Part shown: piece by piece, positions 7,890 through 17,247 of the stretch | How the letters are laid out: every line of letters begins with the position of its first letter | Numbering within the stretch: position 1 is the stretch's first letter | Origin: Vallicoccus soli | Lineage (GTDB): Bacteria; Actinomycetota; Actinomycetes; Motilibacterales; Motilibacteraceae | DNA: 64,000 nucleotides | Assembly (NCBI RefSeq): GCF_003594885.1 | Contig: NZ_QZEZ01000003.1 | Coordinates: 248,001-312,000, forward strand | Direction: 5' to 3' | Notes under the pieces: model-generated | What the model was told of the DNA's origin: nothing | Database searches by the model: none | Seen by the model: only the letters and a program-made list of their open reading frames with translations | Made by a program: the position numbers and the translations under genes

Positions 7890-9638
7890 ATGGGCGAGAG
7901 TGGGCGGGTGACCGACGCCCCCGCCCTGCTGCTCGGACCCGCGCTGCGCCACGTCGACGACCGCACGGCGACGGTCTGGGTCGAGGCGTCGCGGGCCGGC
8001 ACGGTCGGCGTCGACGCGGGCGGCGCGCACGCCGAGGCCGCCACGTTCTGCGTCGAGGGGCACCACTACGCCCTCGTCGTCCTCCACGGGCTGGAGCCGG
8101 ACCGCGAGCAGCCGTACGCCGTCACCCTCGACGGCGAGCGGGCCTGGCCGCTGCCCGGGGACGACCGCCGCCCGCCGACGATCCGCACGCTCGGCGAGTC
8201 CGGCGAGCCCGGCACCCACGACCTCGACGTCGCCTTCGGCAGCTGCCGCGCGGACCGGCCCCAGGAGGAGCCGTGGACGCTGGAGCCCGAGGAGCACCCC
8301 GACGGCGTGGGGCCGGACGCGCTCGTCGCGCTCTCGCGCGACTGCCAGGCCGGGCGCCGCCGGGTGCCGGACCTGCTCCTGCTCCTCGGCGACCAGGTCT
8401 ACGCCGACGAGGGCCTGTCGCCGCGGGTGCGCGAGCGGCAGGTCCGCCGCCGCGGGGCGCACAGCGACCCGCGGCAGGAGGTCGCGGACTTCGAGGAGTA
8501 CACCTGGCTCTACCGCGACAGCTGGGGCGACCCCGACGTGCGGTGGCTGCTGGCGACCGTGCCGAGCGCGATGGTCTTCGACGACCACGACGTGCGCGAC
8601 GACTGGAACACCTCGGACGTGTGGCGCGACGAGGTGCAGCGCCTGCCCTGGTGGGAGGAGCGCATCACCGGCGCCTACATGTCGTACTGGGTCTACCAGC
8701 ACCTCGGGAACCTCTCCCCCGCGGCGATCGAGGAGGAGGGGCTGCTGCGGCGCATCTGCGAGGCGGGCGCGCAGAGCGGCGACGGCGGGGCCGTGCTGCG
8801 CGAGTTCGCCCGCACCGCGGACGAGGAGGTCGACGGCGAGAAGCGCTCGCGGTGGTCGTACCGCCGCCACCTCGGCCGCAACCGGCTCGTCGTCATCGAC
8901 ACCCGCTCCGGGCGGGTGCTCGAGGACGACCGGCGCGACATGCTGTCCGAGGGCGAGTGGCGCCAGGTCGAGGAGTGGCTGACCGGCGACGTCGAGCACC
9001 TCGTCGTCGCCTCGTCGCTGCCCCTCGCCCTCGAGCCGGCGCTGCACGACGTGGAGGCGTGGAACGAGCGGCTGTGCGCCGGCGCCTGGGGCCGTACGGC
9101 CGCCCGGCTCGGCGAGCGCTTCCGCCAGGCGGTCGACCTCGAGCACTGGGCGGCGTTCGAGCGGTCGTTCCGCCGGCTGACCGGTCGCCTCGGCGAGGTC
9201 GCGGAGGGGCGCCACGGCGCCGCACCCGCCACCGTCCTCGTGCTGTCCGGCGACGTCCACCACTCGTACGTCGCGCCGATCACCTACGCCGGCGGCGCTG
9301 AGCGGGCCCCCGTGCTGCAGGTCGTCAGCTCGCCGCTGCGCAACGCGGTGCCGCGGACCGTGCGGCGCGGGTTCGCCGCGGCGAGCTCGGGCCCGCTGCG
9401 GGCCGTCGGGCGCGCCCTGCGCCGCAGCGTCGGGCTGCCCCCGCCCCCGGTGTCGTGGCGCCTCACCACCGGACCGCTCTTCGGCAACGGCATCGGGTCG
9501 CTGCGCCTGTCGGGGCGCACCGCCCTCGTGCGGCTCGAGCGCGCGCTGCCCGCCGGGCGCGGGCCGGGGCTGCGGGTCGTGCACGAGGAGCGGCTGGGCG
9601 AGGGGACCCGCGCCCCCTCGCCCTCGCCCGTCCCCTGA
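7890..9638 (+). CDS. PhoD-like phosphodiesterase/alkaline phosphatase family protein without export signal
   Basis: 582 residues. The metallophosphoesterase motifs of the PhoD family appear in order: AFGSCRAD, LLLGDQVYADEG (about residue 167), SAMVFDDHDVRDDWN (about residue 227) and VLSGDVHHSY (about residue 451). An N-terminal beta-sandwich-like domain precedes them. No signal peptide or RR motif is seen at either possible start (ATG 7890, or GTG 7908 six codons later), so it is predicted to be cytoplasmic, unlike classical PhoD. It may act on phosphodiesters or halogenated or phosphonate-like substrates, but the substrate is unknown. Confidence 0.85.
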   Translation: MGESGRVTDAPALLLGPALRHVDDRTATVWVEASRAGTVGVDAGGAHAEAATFCVEGHHYALVVLHGLEPDREQPYAVTLDGERAWPLPGDDRRPPTIRTLGESGEPGTHDLDVAFGSCRADRPQEEPWTLEPEEHPDGVGPDALVALSRDCQAGRRRVPDLLLLLGDQVYADEGLSPRVRERQVRRRGAHSDPRQEVADFEEYTWLYRDSWGDPDVRWLLATVPSAMVFDDHDVRDDWNTSDVWRDEVQRLPWWEERITGAYMSYWVYQHLGNLSPAAIEEEGLLRRICEAGAQSGDGGAVLREFARTADEEVDGEKRSRWSYRRHLGRNRLVVIDTRSGRVLEDDRRDMLSEGEWRQVEEWLTGDVEHLVVASSLPLALEPALHDVEAWNERLCAGAWGRTAARLGERFRQAVDLEHWAAFERSFRRLTGRLGEVAEGRHGAAPATVLVLSGDVHHSYVAPITYAGGAERAPVLQVVSSPLRNAVPRTVRRGFAAASSGPLRAVGRALRRSVGLPPPPVSWRLTTGPLFGNGIGSLRLSGRTALVRLERALPAGRGPGLRVVHEERLGEGTRAPSPSPVP

Positions 9639-9656
9639 CGCGCCGGTGCTGGGGGG

Positions 9657-10697
9657 TCAGGCCCCGCTCGGCCCCGCCCAGAGGTTGATCCCGCCCTCGA
9701 CCGCGTGCTCGTCGATGGCCGCGAGCTCGTCGTCGGTGAAGCCGAGGCGCTGCACCGCCGCGACGCTGTCCTCCAGCTGGCGCACGCTCGACGCGCCGAT
9801 GAGCGCGCTCGTCACCCGCTCGTCGCGCAGCACCCACGCGATCGCCATCTGGGCGAGCGTCTGCCCGCGCTGCTGCGCGATGTCGTTGAGGGCCCGCACG
9901 TGCGCGAGGTTCTCCTCGGACAGCAGCGACGGGTCGAGCGACTTGCCCTGCGCCGCGCGCGACCCCTCGGGCACGCCCTGGAGGTACCGGTCGGTGAGCA
10001 TCCCCTGGGCCAGCGGCGAGAAGCCGATGCAGCCCACGCCCTCCTCGCCGAGCACGTCGAGCAGGCCCTCCTCGACCCAGCGGTTGAGCATCGAGTACGA
10101 CGGCTGGTGGATGAGCAACGGCGTCCCGAGGTCCCGGAGGATCGCCACCGCCTCGCGGGTGCGCTGCGGCGAGTACGACGAGACGCCGACGTACCGCGCC
10201 CGGCCGCTGCGGACCGCCCGGTCGAGGGCGGACATCGTCTCCTCGAGCGGGGTGCCCGGGTCGAAGCGGTGGTGGTAGAAGACGTCGACGTGGTCCAGGC
10301 GCATCCGCCGCAGCGACTGGTCCAGCGAGTCGAGCAGGTACTTGCGCGAGCCGAGGTCGCCGTACGGGCCGGGCCACATGTCCCAGCCCGCCTTCGTCGA
10401 GACGACCACCTCCTCGCGGTGGCGGGCGAAGTCCTCGGAGAAGACGCGGCCGAAGTTGATCTCGGCCGAGCCGTACGGCGGTCCGTAGTTGTTGGCGAGG
10501 TCGAAGTGCGTCACGCCGAGGTCGAAGGCCCGGCGCAGCACGTCGCGCTGGGTCTGCAGGGGCTTGTCGTCGCCGAAGTTGTGCCACAGGCCGAGGGAGA
10601 CGGCGGGCAGGTGCAGGCCGCTGCGCCCCACCCGGCGGTAGGGCATGCGCCCGTCGTAGCGGGCGGGGTCGGGGACGTACGTGTCGAGGATCGCCAT
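9657..10697 (-). CDS. aldo/keto reductase, L-glyceraldehyde-3-phosphate reductase type (YghZ/AKR14)
   Basis: 346 residues, the normal YghZ length. The catalytic tetrad residues are visible: Asp and Tyr in DLANNYGPPYGSAE, Lys in STKAGWDM and His in FYHHRFD. The opening YVPDPARYDGRMPYRRVGRSG and LGLWHNFG are diagnostic of the YghZ/AKR14A group, which reduces L-glyceraldehyde 3-phosphate and detoxifies aldehydes such as methylglyoxal. The ATG at 10697 gives the family N-terminus. The frame extends upstream, but only into low-complexity shadow. It is divergent from the MFS gene. Confidence 0.92.
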   Translation of the reverse strand: MAILDTYVPDPARYDGRMPYRRVGRSGLHLPAVSLGLWHNFGDDKPLQTQRDVLRRAFDLGVTHFDLANNYGPPYGSAEINFGRVFSEDFARHREEVVVSTKAGWDMWPGPYGDLGSRKYLLDSLDQSLRRMRLDHVDVFYHHRFDPGTPLEETMSALDRAVRSGRARYVGVSSYSPQRTREAVAILRDLGTPLLIHQPSYSMLNRWVEEGLLDVLGEEGVGCIGFSPLAQGMLTDRYLQGVPEGSRAAQGKSLDPSLLSEENLAHVRALNDIAQQRGQTLAQMAIAWVLRDERVTSALIGASSVRQLEDSVAAVQRLGFTDDELAAIDEHAVEGGINLWAGPSGA

Positions 10698-10780
10698 GGG
10701 GCGCATCCTGCCCGCCGCGCCGGCGGGTCGACCCACCGGTGCGGGAAGCAACCACCGCCCGGCCGCGTTGGCCCCCGTAC

Positions 10781-12001
10781 GTGACCTCCCCGGCCCTGGC
10801 CCCGCCCGCCCCCGCACCGCCCCGCCACCGCATGACGACCTGGCGGCTGGTGCTGCTGGGGCTGGTGACGGCGCTCGGCCCGCTGTCCATCGACCTCTAC
10901 CTGCCGGCCTTCCCGGAGCTGGCCGACGAGCTCGCCACGAGCGAGGCCGCCGTGCAGCTCACGCTCACCGCCTGCGTCGTCGGGCTCGCGCTCGGCCAGC
11001 TGGTCGCGGGGCCGTGGTCGGACGCGCGGGGGCGCAAGGCGCCGGTCGTCGCCGGGCTGCTCGCCTGGTCCGCCGCGTCCCTGGCCTGCGCGGTCGCCCC
11101 CTCGATCACCACGCTGACGCTGCTGCGCCTCGCCCAGGGGCTCGCGGGCGCGATCGGCGCCGCGGTGGCCCGCGCCGTGGTGCGCGACCTCGCCGACGGC
11201 GACCAGCTCACCCGGGCGTACGCCCGCCTCATGCTCGTCGTCGGCGTCGTGCCCATCGCCGCCCCCTCGGTCGGCGGCCTCCTGCTCGGCACGACCGACT
11301 GGCGCGGCCTCTTCGTCGTCCTGGCGCTCGCCGGCGCGCTGGTGACCGTCCTCGTCGCCGTCGGCCTGCCCGAGACGCTGCCCGCGCACCTGCGGCGCTC
11401 CGGCGTGCGCCGGAGCCTGGAGAGCTACGGCGTGCTGCTGCGCGACGCGCGCTTCGTCGGCCCGGCGCTCGTCGTCGGCCTGGTCTTCGCCGCGATGTTC
11501 AGCTACGTCAGCGTCTCGCCCTTCGTGCTCCGCGACGGCTACGACCTCAGCGCCGCCACGTACGGCCTGCTCTTCGGCGTCAACGCCGTCGGCCTGGTGC
11601 TGGGCACCCAGGCCAGCGCCGCCCTCGTCGCGCGGGTGCCCTCCGCCGCGGTGCTGCGCGGCGCCCTGCTCGCCGGGGCCGCCGCCGGGCTCGCCATGCT
11701 CGCCGCCGCGGCGACCGGCGCGCTCGGCCTCTGGGGCGTCGCGGTGCCGCTGCTCGTCGTGGTCACCAGCGTCGGCGTGGGCATGCCCGTCGCCTCGGCC
11801 TGGGCCATGCAGGGCCACCCCGAGCGGGCGGGCGCCGCGTCCGGCCTGCTCGGCGTCTTCCAGTTCCTCCTCGGCGGGGTGCTCGCGCCGGTCGTCGGCG
11901 CCTTCGGCGGCGGCAGCGCGGTGCCCCTCGCCGCGGCGGTCGTGCTCCTGCTGGGCGTGGCCCTGGCCGCCAGCCGGCGCCCGGCGCCGGCCGCCGCCTG
12001 A
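10781..12001 (+). CDS. Bcr/CflA-type MFS multidrug efflux transporter
   Basis: About 406 residues with 12 predicted membrane segments. The Bcr/CflA hallmark TALGPLSIDLYLPAFPEL occupies TM1, the MFS motif A is GPWSDARGRK after TM2, and motif C-like glycines (APSVGGLLLG) are in TM5. It is probably a proton-driven exporter of small drugs. The start is uncertain: GTG 10781 gives a short Pro-rich cytoplasmic leader, ATG 10832 a leaderless protein, and neither has a convincing ribosome-binding site. It is followed after 68 bases by the aldehyde dehydrogenase gene. Confidence 0.88.
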   Translation: MTSPALAPPAPAPPRHRMTTWRLVLLGLVTALGPLSIDLYLPAFPELADELATSEAAVQLTLTACVVGLALGQLVAGPWSDARGRKAPVVAGLLAWSAASLACAVAPSITTLTLLRLAQGLAGAIGAAVARAVVRDLADGDQLTRAYARLMLVVGVVPIAAPSVGGLLLGTTDWRGLFVVLALAGALVTVLVAVGLPETLPAHLRRSGVRRSLESYGVLLRDARFVGPALVVGLVFAAMFSYVSVSPFVLRDGYDLSAATYGLLFGVNAVGLVLGTQASAALVARVPSAAVLRGALLAGAAAGLAMLAAAATGALGLWGVAVPLLVVVTSVGVGMPVASAWAMQGHPERAGAASGLLGVFQFLLGGVLAPVVGAFGGGSAVPLAAAVVLLLGVALAASRRPAPAAA

Positions 12002-12069
12002 GCGGGTTCGCCGGGCGGCCCCGCGGGGCAGGACCCGGGGCGTCCCCGCCCACCCCCTCGAGGAGCAGC

Positions 12070-13482
12070 ATGCCCATCGCCACCGTGGACCCGGCGACCG
12101 GCGAGACGGTCACGACCTTCGACGCGCTCGGCGCGGAGGAGCTCGAGCAGCGCCTCGCCCGCGCCGACGAGACCTTCCGCACCTACCGGCGGACCTCGTA
12201 CGCGCAGCGGGCCGGCTGGATGCGCGCCTTCGCCGACCTGCTCGACGGGGAGGCCGACCAGACCGCCGCGCTCATGACCCTCGAGATGGGCAAGACCCTC
12301 AAGGCGGCGCGGGCGGAGATCGCCAAGTGCGCCGCGGGCGCGCGCTACTACGCCGACAACGCCGAGCGGTTCCTCGCCGACGTGCCGTACGACGCCGACG
12401 CGGTCGGCGCCGAGCAGGCGTACACCCGGTACCAGCCGCTGGGCCCCGTGCTCGCGATCATGCCGTGGAACTTCCCGCTCTGGCAGGTCGTGCGCTTCGC
12501 CGCCCCCGCGCTCATGGCCGGCAACGTCGGCCTGCTCAAGCACGCCTCGAACGTCCCGCAGACGGCGCTGCGCCTCGAGGAGCTCATCACCCGCGCCGGC
12601 TTCCCCGCGGGCGCCTTCCAGACGCTGCTCGTCGGGTCCTCCGCCATCGAGGGGATCCTCTCCGACCGCCGCGTCGTGGCCGCGACGCTCACCGGCTCGG
12701 AGGGCGCGGGCCGCTCCGTGGCCGAGGTCGCCGGGCGGCAGCTGAAGAAGACCGTGCTCGAGCTCGGCGGCAGCGACCCCTTCGTCGTCATGCCCTCGGC
12801 GGACCTCGAGCGCGCCGCGCAGGTCGCCGCCACCGCCCGGTGCCAGAACAACGGCCAGTCCTGCATCGCGGCCAAGCGCTTCATCGTGCACCGCGACGCC
12901 GCGGAGGAGTTCCAGCGGCTGTTCGTCGAGGCGATGCGGGCGCTCGTCGTCGGCGACCCCACCGACGACGCGACCGACGTCGGGCCGCTCGCCACCGAGC
13001 AGGGCCGTACGGACGTCGAGGAGCTCGTCGCCGACGCCGCCGCGAAGGGCGCCGACGTGCTCTGCGGCGGCACCCGGCTCGACGGGCCCGGCTGGTACTA
13101 CCCGCCGACGGTCGTCGCCGGGATCACGCCGGACATGCGGATGCACCACGAGGAGGTCTTCGGGCCCGTCGCCTCGCTCTACGTCGTCGAGGACCTCGAG
13201 GCGGCCGTCGCGCTGGCGAACGACACCCCCTTCGGCCTCGGCTCCAACGCCTGGACCGAGGACCCGCAGGAGCGCGAGCGCCTCGTCGAGGGCCTGGACG
13301 CCGGGCAGGTCTTCGTCAACGGGATGACGACCTCGTACCCGCCGCTGCCCTTCGGCGGCGTCAAGGCCAGCGGGTACGGCCGCGAGCTCGCCGACCTGGG
13401 CATCCGGGAGTTCTGCAACGCCAAGACCGTGTGGGTCGGGAAGGCCGCGGCCCCCGACGCGGGCACCGCGGCCAGCGAGTGA
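12070..13482 (+). CDS. NAD-dependent succinate-semialdehyde dehydrogenase (YneI/Sad type)
   Basis: 470 residues. ALDH landmarks are MPWNFPLWQVVRFAAPALMAGN, the GSEGAG cofactor loop, the LELGGSDPF general-base Glu, and the catalytic Cys in NNGQSCIAAKRF (about residue 264). PFVVMPSADL and the AKRFIVH segment favour the YneI/Sad class over GabD, so oxidation of succinate semialdehyde to succinate is likely. The ATG at 12070 follows CGAGGAGCAGC. The stop overlaps the next gene by 4 bases, so the enzyme and the DHA2 transporter are co-translated. Confidence 0.88.
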   Translation: MPIATVDPATGETVTTFDALGAEELEQRLARADETFRTYRRTSYAQRAGWMRAFADLLDGEADQTAALMTLEMGKTLKAARAEIAKCAAGARYYADNAERFLADVPYDADAVGAEQAYTRYQPLGPVLAIMPWNFPLWQVVRFAAPALMAGNVGLLKHASNVPQTALRLEELITRAGFPAGAFQTLLVGSSAIEGILSDRRVVAATLTGSEGAGRSVAEVAGRQLKKTVLELGGSDPFVVMPSADLERAAQVAATARCQNNGQSCIAAKRFIVHRDAAEEFQRLFVEAMRALVVGDPTDDATDVGPLATEQGRTDVEELVADAAAKGADVLCGGTRLDGPGWYYPPTVVAGITPDMRMHHEEVFGPVASLYVVEDLEAAVALANDTPFGLGSNAWTEDPQERERLVEGLDAGQVFVNGMTTSYPPLPFGGVKASGYGRELADLGIREFCNAKTVWVGKAAAPDAGTAASE

Positions 13483-14924
13483 CGACCGGGCAGCAGACCC
13501 GCCCGGCGGCGCCCGACGAGCGCCTGCGGTGGCGCGCGCTCGCCGTCGCGCTCGTCGCGTCGTTCATGACGCTGCTCGACGTCAGCATCGTCAACGTCGC
13601 GCTGCCCTCGATCGAGGGCAGCCTCGGCGCCACCCAGAGCGACCTGCAGTGGATCCTCTCCGGGTACGCCCTCACCTTCGCCCTCGCGCTCGTCCCCGCC
13701 GGGCGGGTGGGGGACGCCCGGGGCCGGCGCACCGTCTACCTCGTCGGGCTCGCGGGCTTCGTCCTGGCCAGCGCGGCCTGCGGGGCGGCCCAGACGAGCT
13801 GGCAGCTCACGGCGGCCCGCCTGGTGCAGGGCGCCGCCGCCGGCGCGGTCATCCCGCAGGTCAGCGGGTTCATCCAGCAGCTGTTCCAGGGCGCGGACCG
13901 CGGGCGCGCCTTCGGCGTGCTCGGTGCGACGATCGGGCTCTCGACCGCGGTCGGCCCGGTCCTCGGCGGCGTGATCCTCGCCGTCGCCGGCGAGGACCAG
14001 GGCTGGCGCTGGATCTTCCTCGTCAACGTGCCCCTCGGCGCGGTCGCGCTCGTCCTCGCCCGGCGCTACCTGCCCGCACCGCGCCCGCACCGCGGGCCCC
14101 GCGAGTCGCTGGACCCGGTGGGCGTCGCGCTGCTGGGCACCGCGCTCGTGCTCCTCCTGCTCCCCCTGCTCGAGCAGCGCGAGTGGGAGGGCGCCGCGAA
14201 GTGGCTGCTGCTGCCGGCGGCGGCGGTCGTCCTGGCCGGGTTCGTGCTGTGGGAGCGCCACCACGCGCGGCGCAGCCAGCCCCTCGTCGACCTGCGGCTG
14301 TTCCGCAGCGCGTCCTACGCGTTCGGGACCGGCCTGGCGCTCGCCTACTTCAGCGGCTTCACGGCGATCTTCTTCGTCCTCGCGCTCTACTTCCAGTCCG
14401 GCGAGGGCTACTCGCCCCTGCTCTCCGGCCTGGCCATCACCCCCTTCGCCGTCGGCTCGGCCTTCGCCAGCGCCGCCGGCGGGCGCCTCGTCGGGCGGTA
14501 CGGCCGCGCCCTCGTCGTCGTCGGCCTGGCCACCGTGGCGGTCGGCCTCGCCGCCGCGGACCTCGTCATCGCCGGCGACCCCGAGCGGGTGGGCCTGCTC
14601 ACCGCGCTGCCGCTGCTCGTCGCCGGCCTCGGCAGCGGGCTGGTCATCACCCCGAACCAGACGCTCACGCTGGCGACCGTCCCGGTCGAGCAGGGCGGCG
14701 CGGCGGGCGGCGTGCTCAACACCTTCCAGCGCATCGGCGCCGCGATCGGCATCGCGCTCGTCGGCGGCGTGGTGTTCAACCGGCTCGAGTCCAGCGGCGG
14801 GGACTGGTCCGAGGCCGTCGCCACGGGCCTGCGCTGGTCGATCGCGCTCTTCGCCGTCGCCCTCGCCCTCGGCGTCGCCGAGCTCGTCCGCGACCGCCGC
14901 CGCCCGGCCCCCGCCCGGCCCTGA
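13479..14924 (+). CDS. DHA2 (EmrB/QacA) family MFS transporter
   Basis: 481 residues and about 14 hydrophobic segments, the DHA2 pattern. TM1 carries MTLLDVSIVNVALPSIE, motif A is GRVGDARGRRTVYLVG, and the motif C region is GLSTAVGPVLGGVILA. The chosen GTG at 13479 overlaps the preceding stop; the longer frame upstream is a shadow of the dehydrogenase gene. It is probably a proton antiporter for drugs or metabolites. The coupling to a semialdehyde dehydrogenase is odd for a pure drug pump and could mean export of a related acid, but that is inference. Confidence 0.9.
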   Translation: MTTGQQTRPAAPDERLRWRALAVALVASFMTLLDVSIVNVALPSIEGSLGATQSDLQWILSGYALTFALALVPAGRVGDARGRRTVYLVGLAGFVLASAACGAAQTSWQLTAARLVQGAAAGAVIPQVSGFIQQLFQGADRGRAFGVLGATIGLSTAVGPVLGGVILAVAGEDQGWRWIFLVNVPLGAVALVLARRYLPAPRPHRGPRESLDPVGVALLGTALVLLLLPLLEQREWEGAAKWLLLPAAAVVLAGFVLWERHHARRSQPLVDLRLFRSASYAFGTGLALAYFSGFTAIFFVLALYFQSGEGYSPLLSGLAITPFAVGSAFASAAGGRLVGRYGRALVVVGLATVAVGLAAADLVIAGDPERVGLLTALPLLVAGLGSGLVITPNQTLTLATVPVEQGGAAGGVLNTFQRIGAAIGIALVGGVVFNRLESSGGDWSEAVATGLRWSIALFAVALALGVAELVRDRRRPAPARP

Positions 14925-14967
14925 CCCCGCCGGCGCCCCGACCCTGAGCCCGCCGCGGGCACCATCC

Positions 14968-15035
14968 GCGCATGATCGCCGCGGGGTGGGGCGGCGGCGA
15001 CGGCCCCACCCACCGCTCCTGCGGCGATCATGCGC
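14968..15035. repeat. GCGCATGATCRCSGC inverted pair forming a composite hairpin (copies 2 and 3)
   Basis: GCGCATGATCGCCGC (14968-14982) and its perfect reverse complement (15021-15035) bracket a nested 9-base stem, GGGTGGGGC (14984-14992) with GCCCCACCC (15003-15011). It lies between the convergent DHA2 transporter and phoX genes and would fold into a long two-tier hairpin, plausibly a bidirectional terminator. The outer arms belong to the GCATGATC element family seen at 7.8 and 36.2 kb. Confidence 0.7.
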
Positions 15036-15053
15036 TGATGGCGCTGCCGGTGC

Positions 15054-17180
15054 TCAGGCGCCGATGCGCGGGTCCCCCGGGGCGGTGCGCCAGACGCTGA
15101 CGACGCTGGGGCGGGGCAGGCCGCCGTACGGCCAGGTGGACATCGGCGACGCGTAGGTCGAGCCGTCGCCCTCCCCCGGGTGCTGCACCGCGCACAGCGC
15201 GGTGCGCCCGTCGGCGGTGATGAGCGGGCCGCAGCACTCCGCGCCGACCGGCACCGTGAGGAACTGCTTGAGCACCCCGCGGTCCGGGCCGCTGACCGGT
15301 GCGGCGAACATGCCGTCGTTGGCGCCCAGCGCGTTGCCGTCCGTGGCCAGCCACAGGTTGCCCGCCGGGTCGAAGGTGAGGTTGTCCGGGCACGAGATCG
15401 GGCTGACCCGGCTCTTGTCCGCCCCCGCGAAGTACGTCTGCGGGTCCGCCGGGTCGCCCGCGAGCAGGAAGATCTGCCAGCGGAAGCCGAGGGCCCCCGG
15501 GTCGCGCTCGGTGATCTCGATGGTGTGCCCGTGCCGGTTGACCGGGCGCGGGTTCGCCTCGTCGGGGCCGGGGCGGCCCTCGGTGCCGCGCTGGGTGTTG
15601 TTCGTGAGGTTGACGTAGACCTTGCCGTTGACCGGGTTGCGCTCCATGTCCTCGGGCCGGTCCATCCTCGTCGCGCCGACGCGGTCCGCGGCGGTGCGGG
15701 TCAGGACGAGGACCTCGTCGACGCTCATCCCCGGGACCCGGCTCTCGCCGTCGACCACGAGCGGCACCCAGCGGCCGCGGCCGTCGTACAGCCCGTCCTC
15801 GGGCAGGTCGCCGGCGTCGCCGAGGTCCGGGCTGTCGCCGTCGTAGCGCGCCACGTAGAGGTCGCCCTCGTCGAGCAGCGCCATGTTGTGGCGCCGGGCG
15901 GCCGCCCCGCCGCCCGCGCGGAACCGGCCCTTGGAGATGAACTTGTACGTGTACTCGAAGCGCTCGTCGTCGCCCATGTAGACCGCGACCCGCCCGTCGC
16001 GCGTGATCGCCGTCGTCGCGCCCTCGTGCTTGCAGCGCCCGAGCGCGGTGAGCTTGCGCGGGGTGCTCGTCGGGTCCCACGGGTCGATCTGCACGACCCA
16101 GCCGAAGCGGTGCGGCTCGTTCGGCTCCTGCGTCATGTCGAAGCGCCGGTCCGCCCTGGCCCACTCGCGGGCGAACTCGGTGCCGGTGGGGGCGCCGACG
16201 CCGTACCGGGCGTAGCCCTCGGCGAGGTCCGGCGGGAAGGAGCTGTAGTCGGGGACGAGCTCGCCGTCCTGGTCCAGGCCGGGGACGGTGAAGTAGCCGT
16301 TGAAGTTCTCCTCGCCGGTGAGGACCGTCTCCCACGGCGTGTGGCCGCCGGCGCAGTTGTTGATCATGCCGACCGGGTGCAGGCCGCGGCGGTCCTCGGA
16401 GGTCCGCAGCAGCGGCGAGCCCGCGGCCGGGCCGGTGAAGGCCATCGGGGTCATGGCGGTGATGCGCCGGTTCCACCGCCGCCCCTTCGCCCGGCGCCAC
16501 TCCCCCGTGCGCCCGACCCGCTCGATCTCCACGACGGACCCGCCGTGCGCCGCCATCGAGGTGCGGATCTGGCGCACCGTGGCGGAGGCGGCACCCTCCC
16601 AGCCGGGGAACATGAGCTCCTCGTTGGTGTACTCGTGGTTCACCCAGAGCAGCGCGCGGTCGGGGTCGCCCGGGAAGGCGAAGACGGTGACGTAGTCGCA
16701 GTTGTAGCCGAACTGCTTCGCCTGCGCCTGCGGCGACTGGCGCTCGGGGTCGAAGTGGGGGGCGCCCTCCTCGACGGGGTCGCCCCACGCGACGAGGACC
16801 GACCAGTCGTACCCGTTGGGCACCACGAGCGTGTCGAGCGTGTTCACCCCGACCGGCGAGAAGGTGAGCCCGCCGGCGCGGGTGGCCGCCGCGGCGCCCT
16901 CCGCCGCGCCGGACGCCCCCTCGGCCGCGGCGGCCCGCCCACCGGCCGCCGTCGCGGCGCCCGTGCCGAGGACCAGCGCCGCGGCGCCGGCCTTGAGCAC
17001 GCCGCGCCGGCTGACGGCCTCCGCGACGAGGTCGCCGAAGTACGGGTTGCCGCTCGTGTTGGGCACCGCGTGGAAGCAGGCGTCGGCGCAGCGGTAGCGG
17101 CAGGTCGTGCGGCTGCGCCCGGAGTGGGCCTGCAGGAGCGGCAGGAGCCGGCGGGTCGCGCGCTCGGGGGTCTCGGTCAC
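15054..17180 (-). CDS. PhoX/DUF839 family exported phosphatase
   Basis: 708 residues, the length of the large PhoX class. About 60 residues into the protein is a twin-arginine signal (VSRRGVLKAGAAALVLGTG), preceded by a Cys-rich stretch (TTCRYRCADACFH). Downstream are VPNGYDWSVLVAWGDPV, ALLWVNHEYTNEELM, NNCAGGHTPWETVLTGEENF, the RFGWVVQIDPWDP block and PDNLTFDPAGNLW, all typical of DUF839. PhoX enzymes are Ca/Fe-dependent phosphomonoesterases induced by phosphate starvation. The GTG at 17180 has TGGAGGA just upstream; longer frames are shadows. No PHO box was identified. Confidence 0.9.
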   Translation of the reverse strand: MTETPERATRRLLPLLQAHSGRSRTTCRYRCADACFHAVPNTSGNPYFGDLVAEAVSRRGVLKAGAAALVLGTGAATAAGGRAAAAEGASGAAEGAAAATRAGGLTFSPVGVNTLDTLVVPNGYDWSVLVAWGDPVEEGAPHFDPERQSPQAQAKQFGYNCDYVTVFAFPGDPDRALLWVNHEYTNEELMFPGWEGAASATVRQIRTSMAAHGGSVVEIERVGRTGEWRRAKGRRWNRRITAMTPMAFTGPAAGSPLLRTSEDRRGLHPVGMINNCAGGHTPWETVLTGEENFNGYFTVPGLDQDGELVPDYSSFPPDLAEGYARYGVGAPTGTEFAREWARADRRFDMTQEPNEPHRFGWVVQIDPWDPTSTPRKLTALGRCKHEGATTAITRDGRVAVYMGDDERFEYTYKFISKGRFRAGGGAAARRHNMALLDEGDLYVARYDGDSPDLGDAGDLPEDGLYDGRGRWVPLVVDGESRVPGMSVDEVLVLTRTAADRVGATRMDRPEDMERNPVNGKVYVNLTNNTQRGTEGRPGPDEANPRPVNRHGHTIEITERDPGALGFRWQIFLLAGDPADPQTYFAGADKSRVSPISCPDNLTFDPAGNLWLATDGNALGANDGMFAAPVSGPDRGVLKQFLTVPVGAECCGPLITADGRTALCAVQHPGEGDGSTYASPMSTWPYGGLPRPSVVSVWRTAPGDPRIGA

Positions 17181-17247
17181 GGGTCCTCCAGGTGTGCGCA
17201 GGACGGGCGCCTCGTCGCGCCCGCCCCGTTCCGTGCGTCCGAGGACC

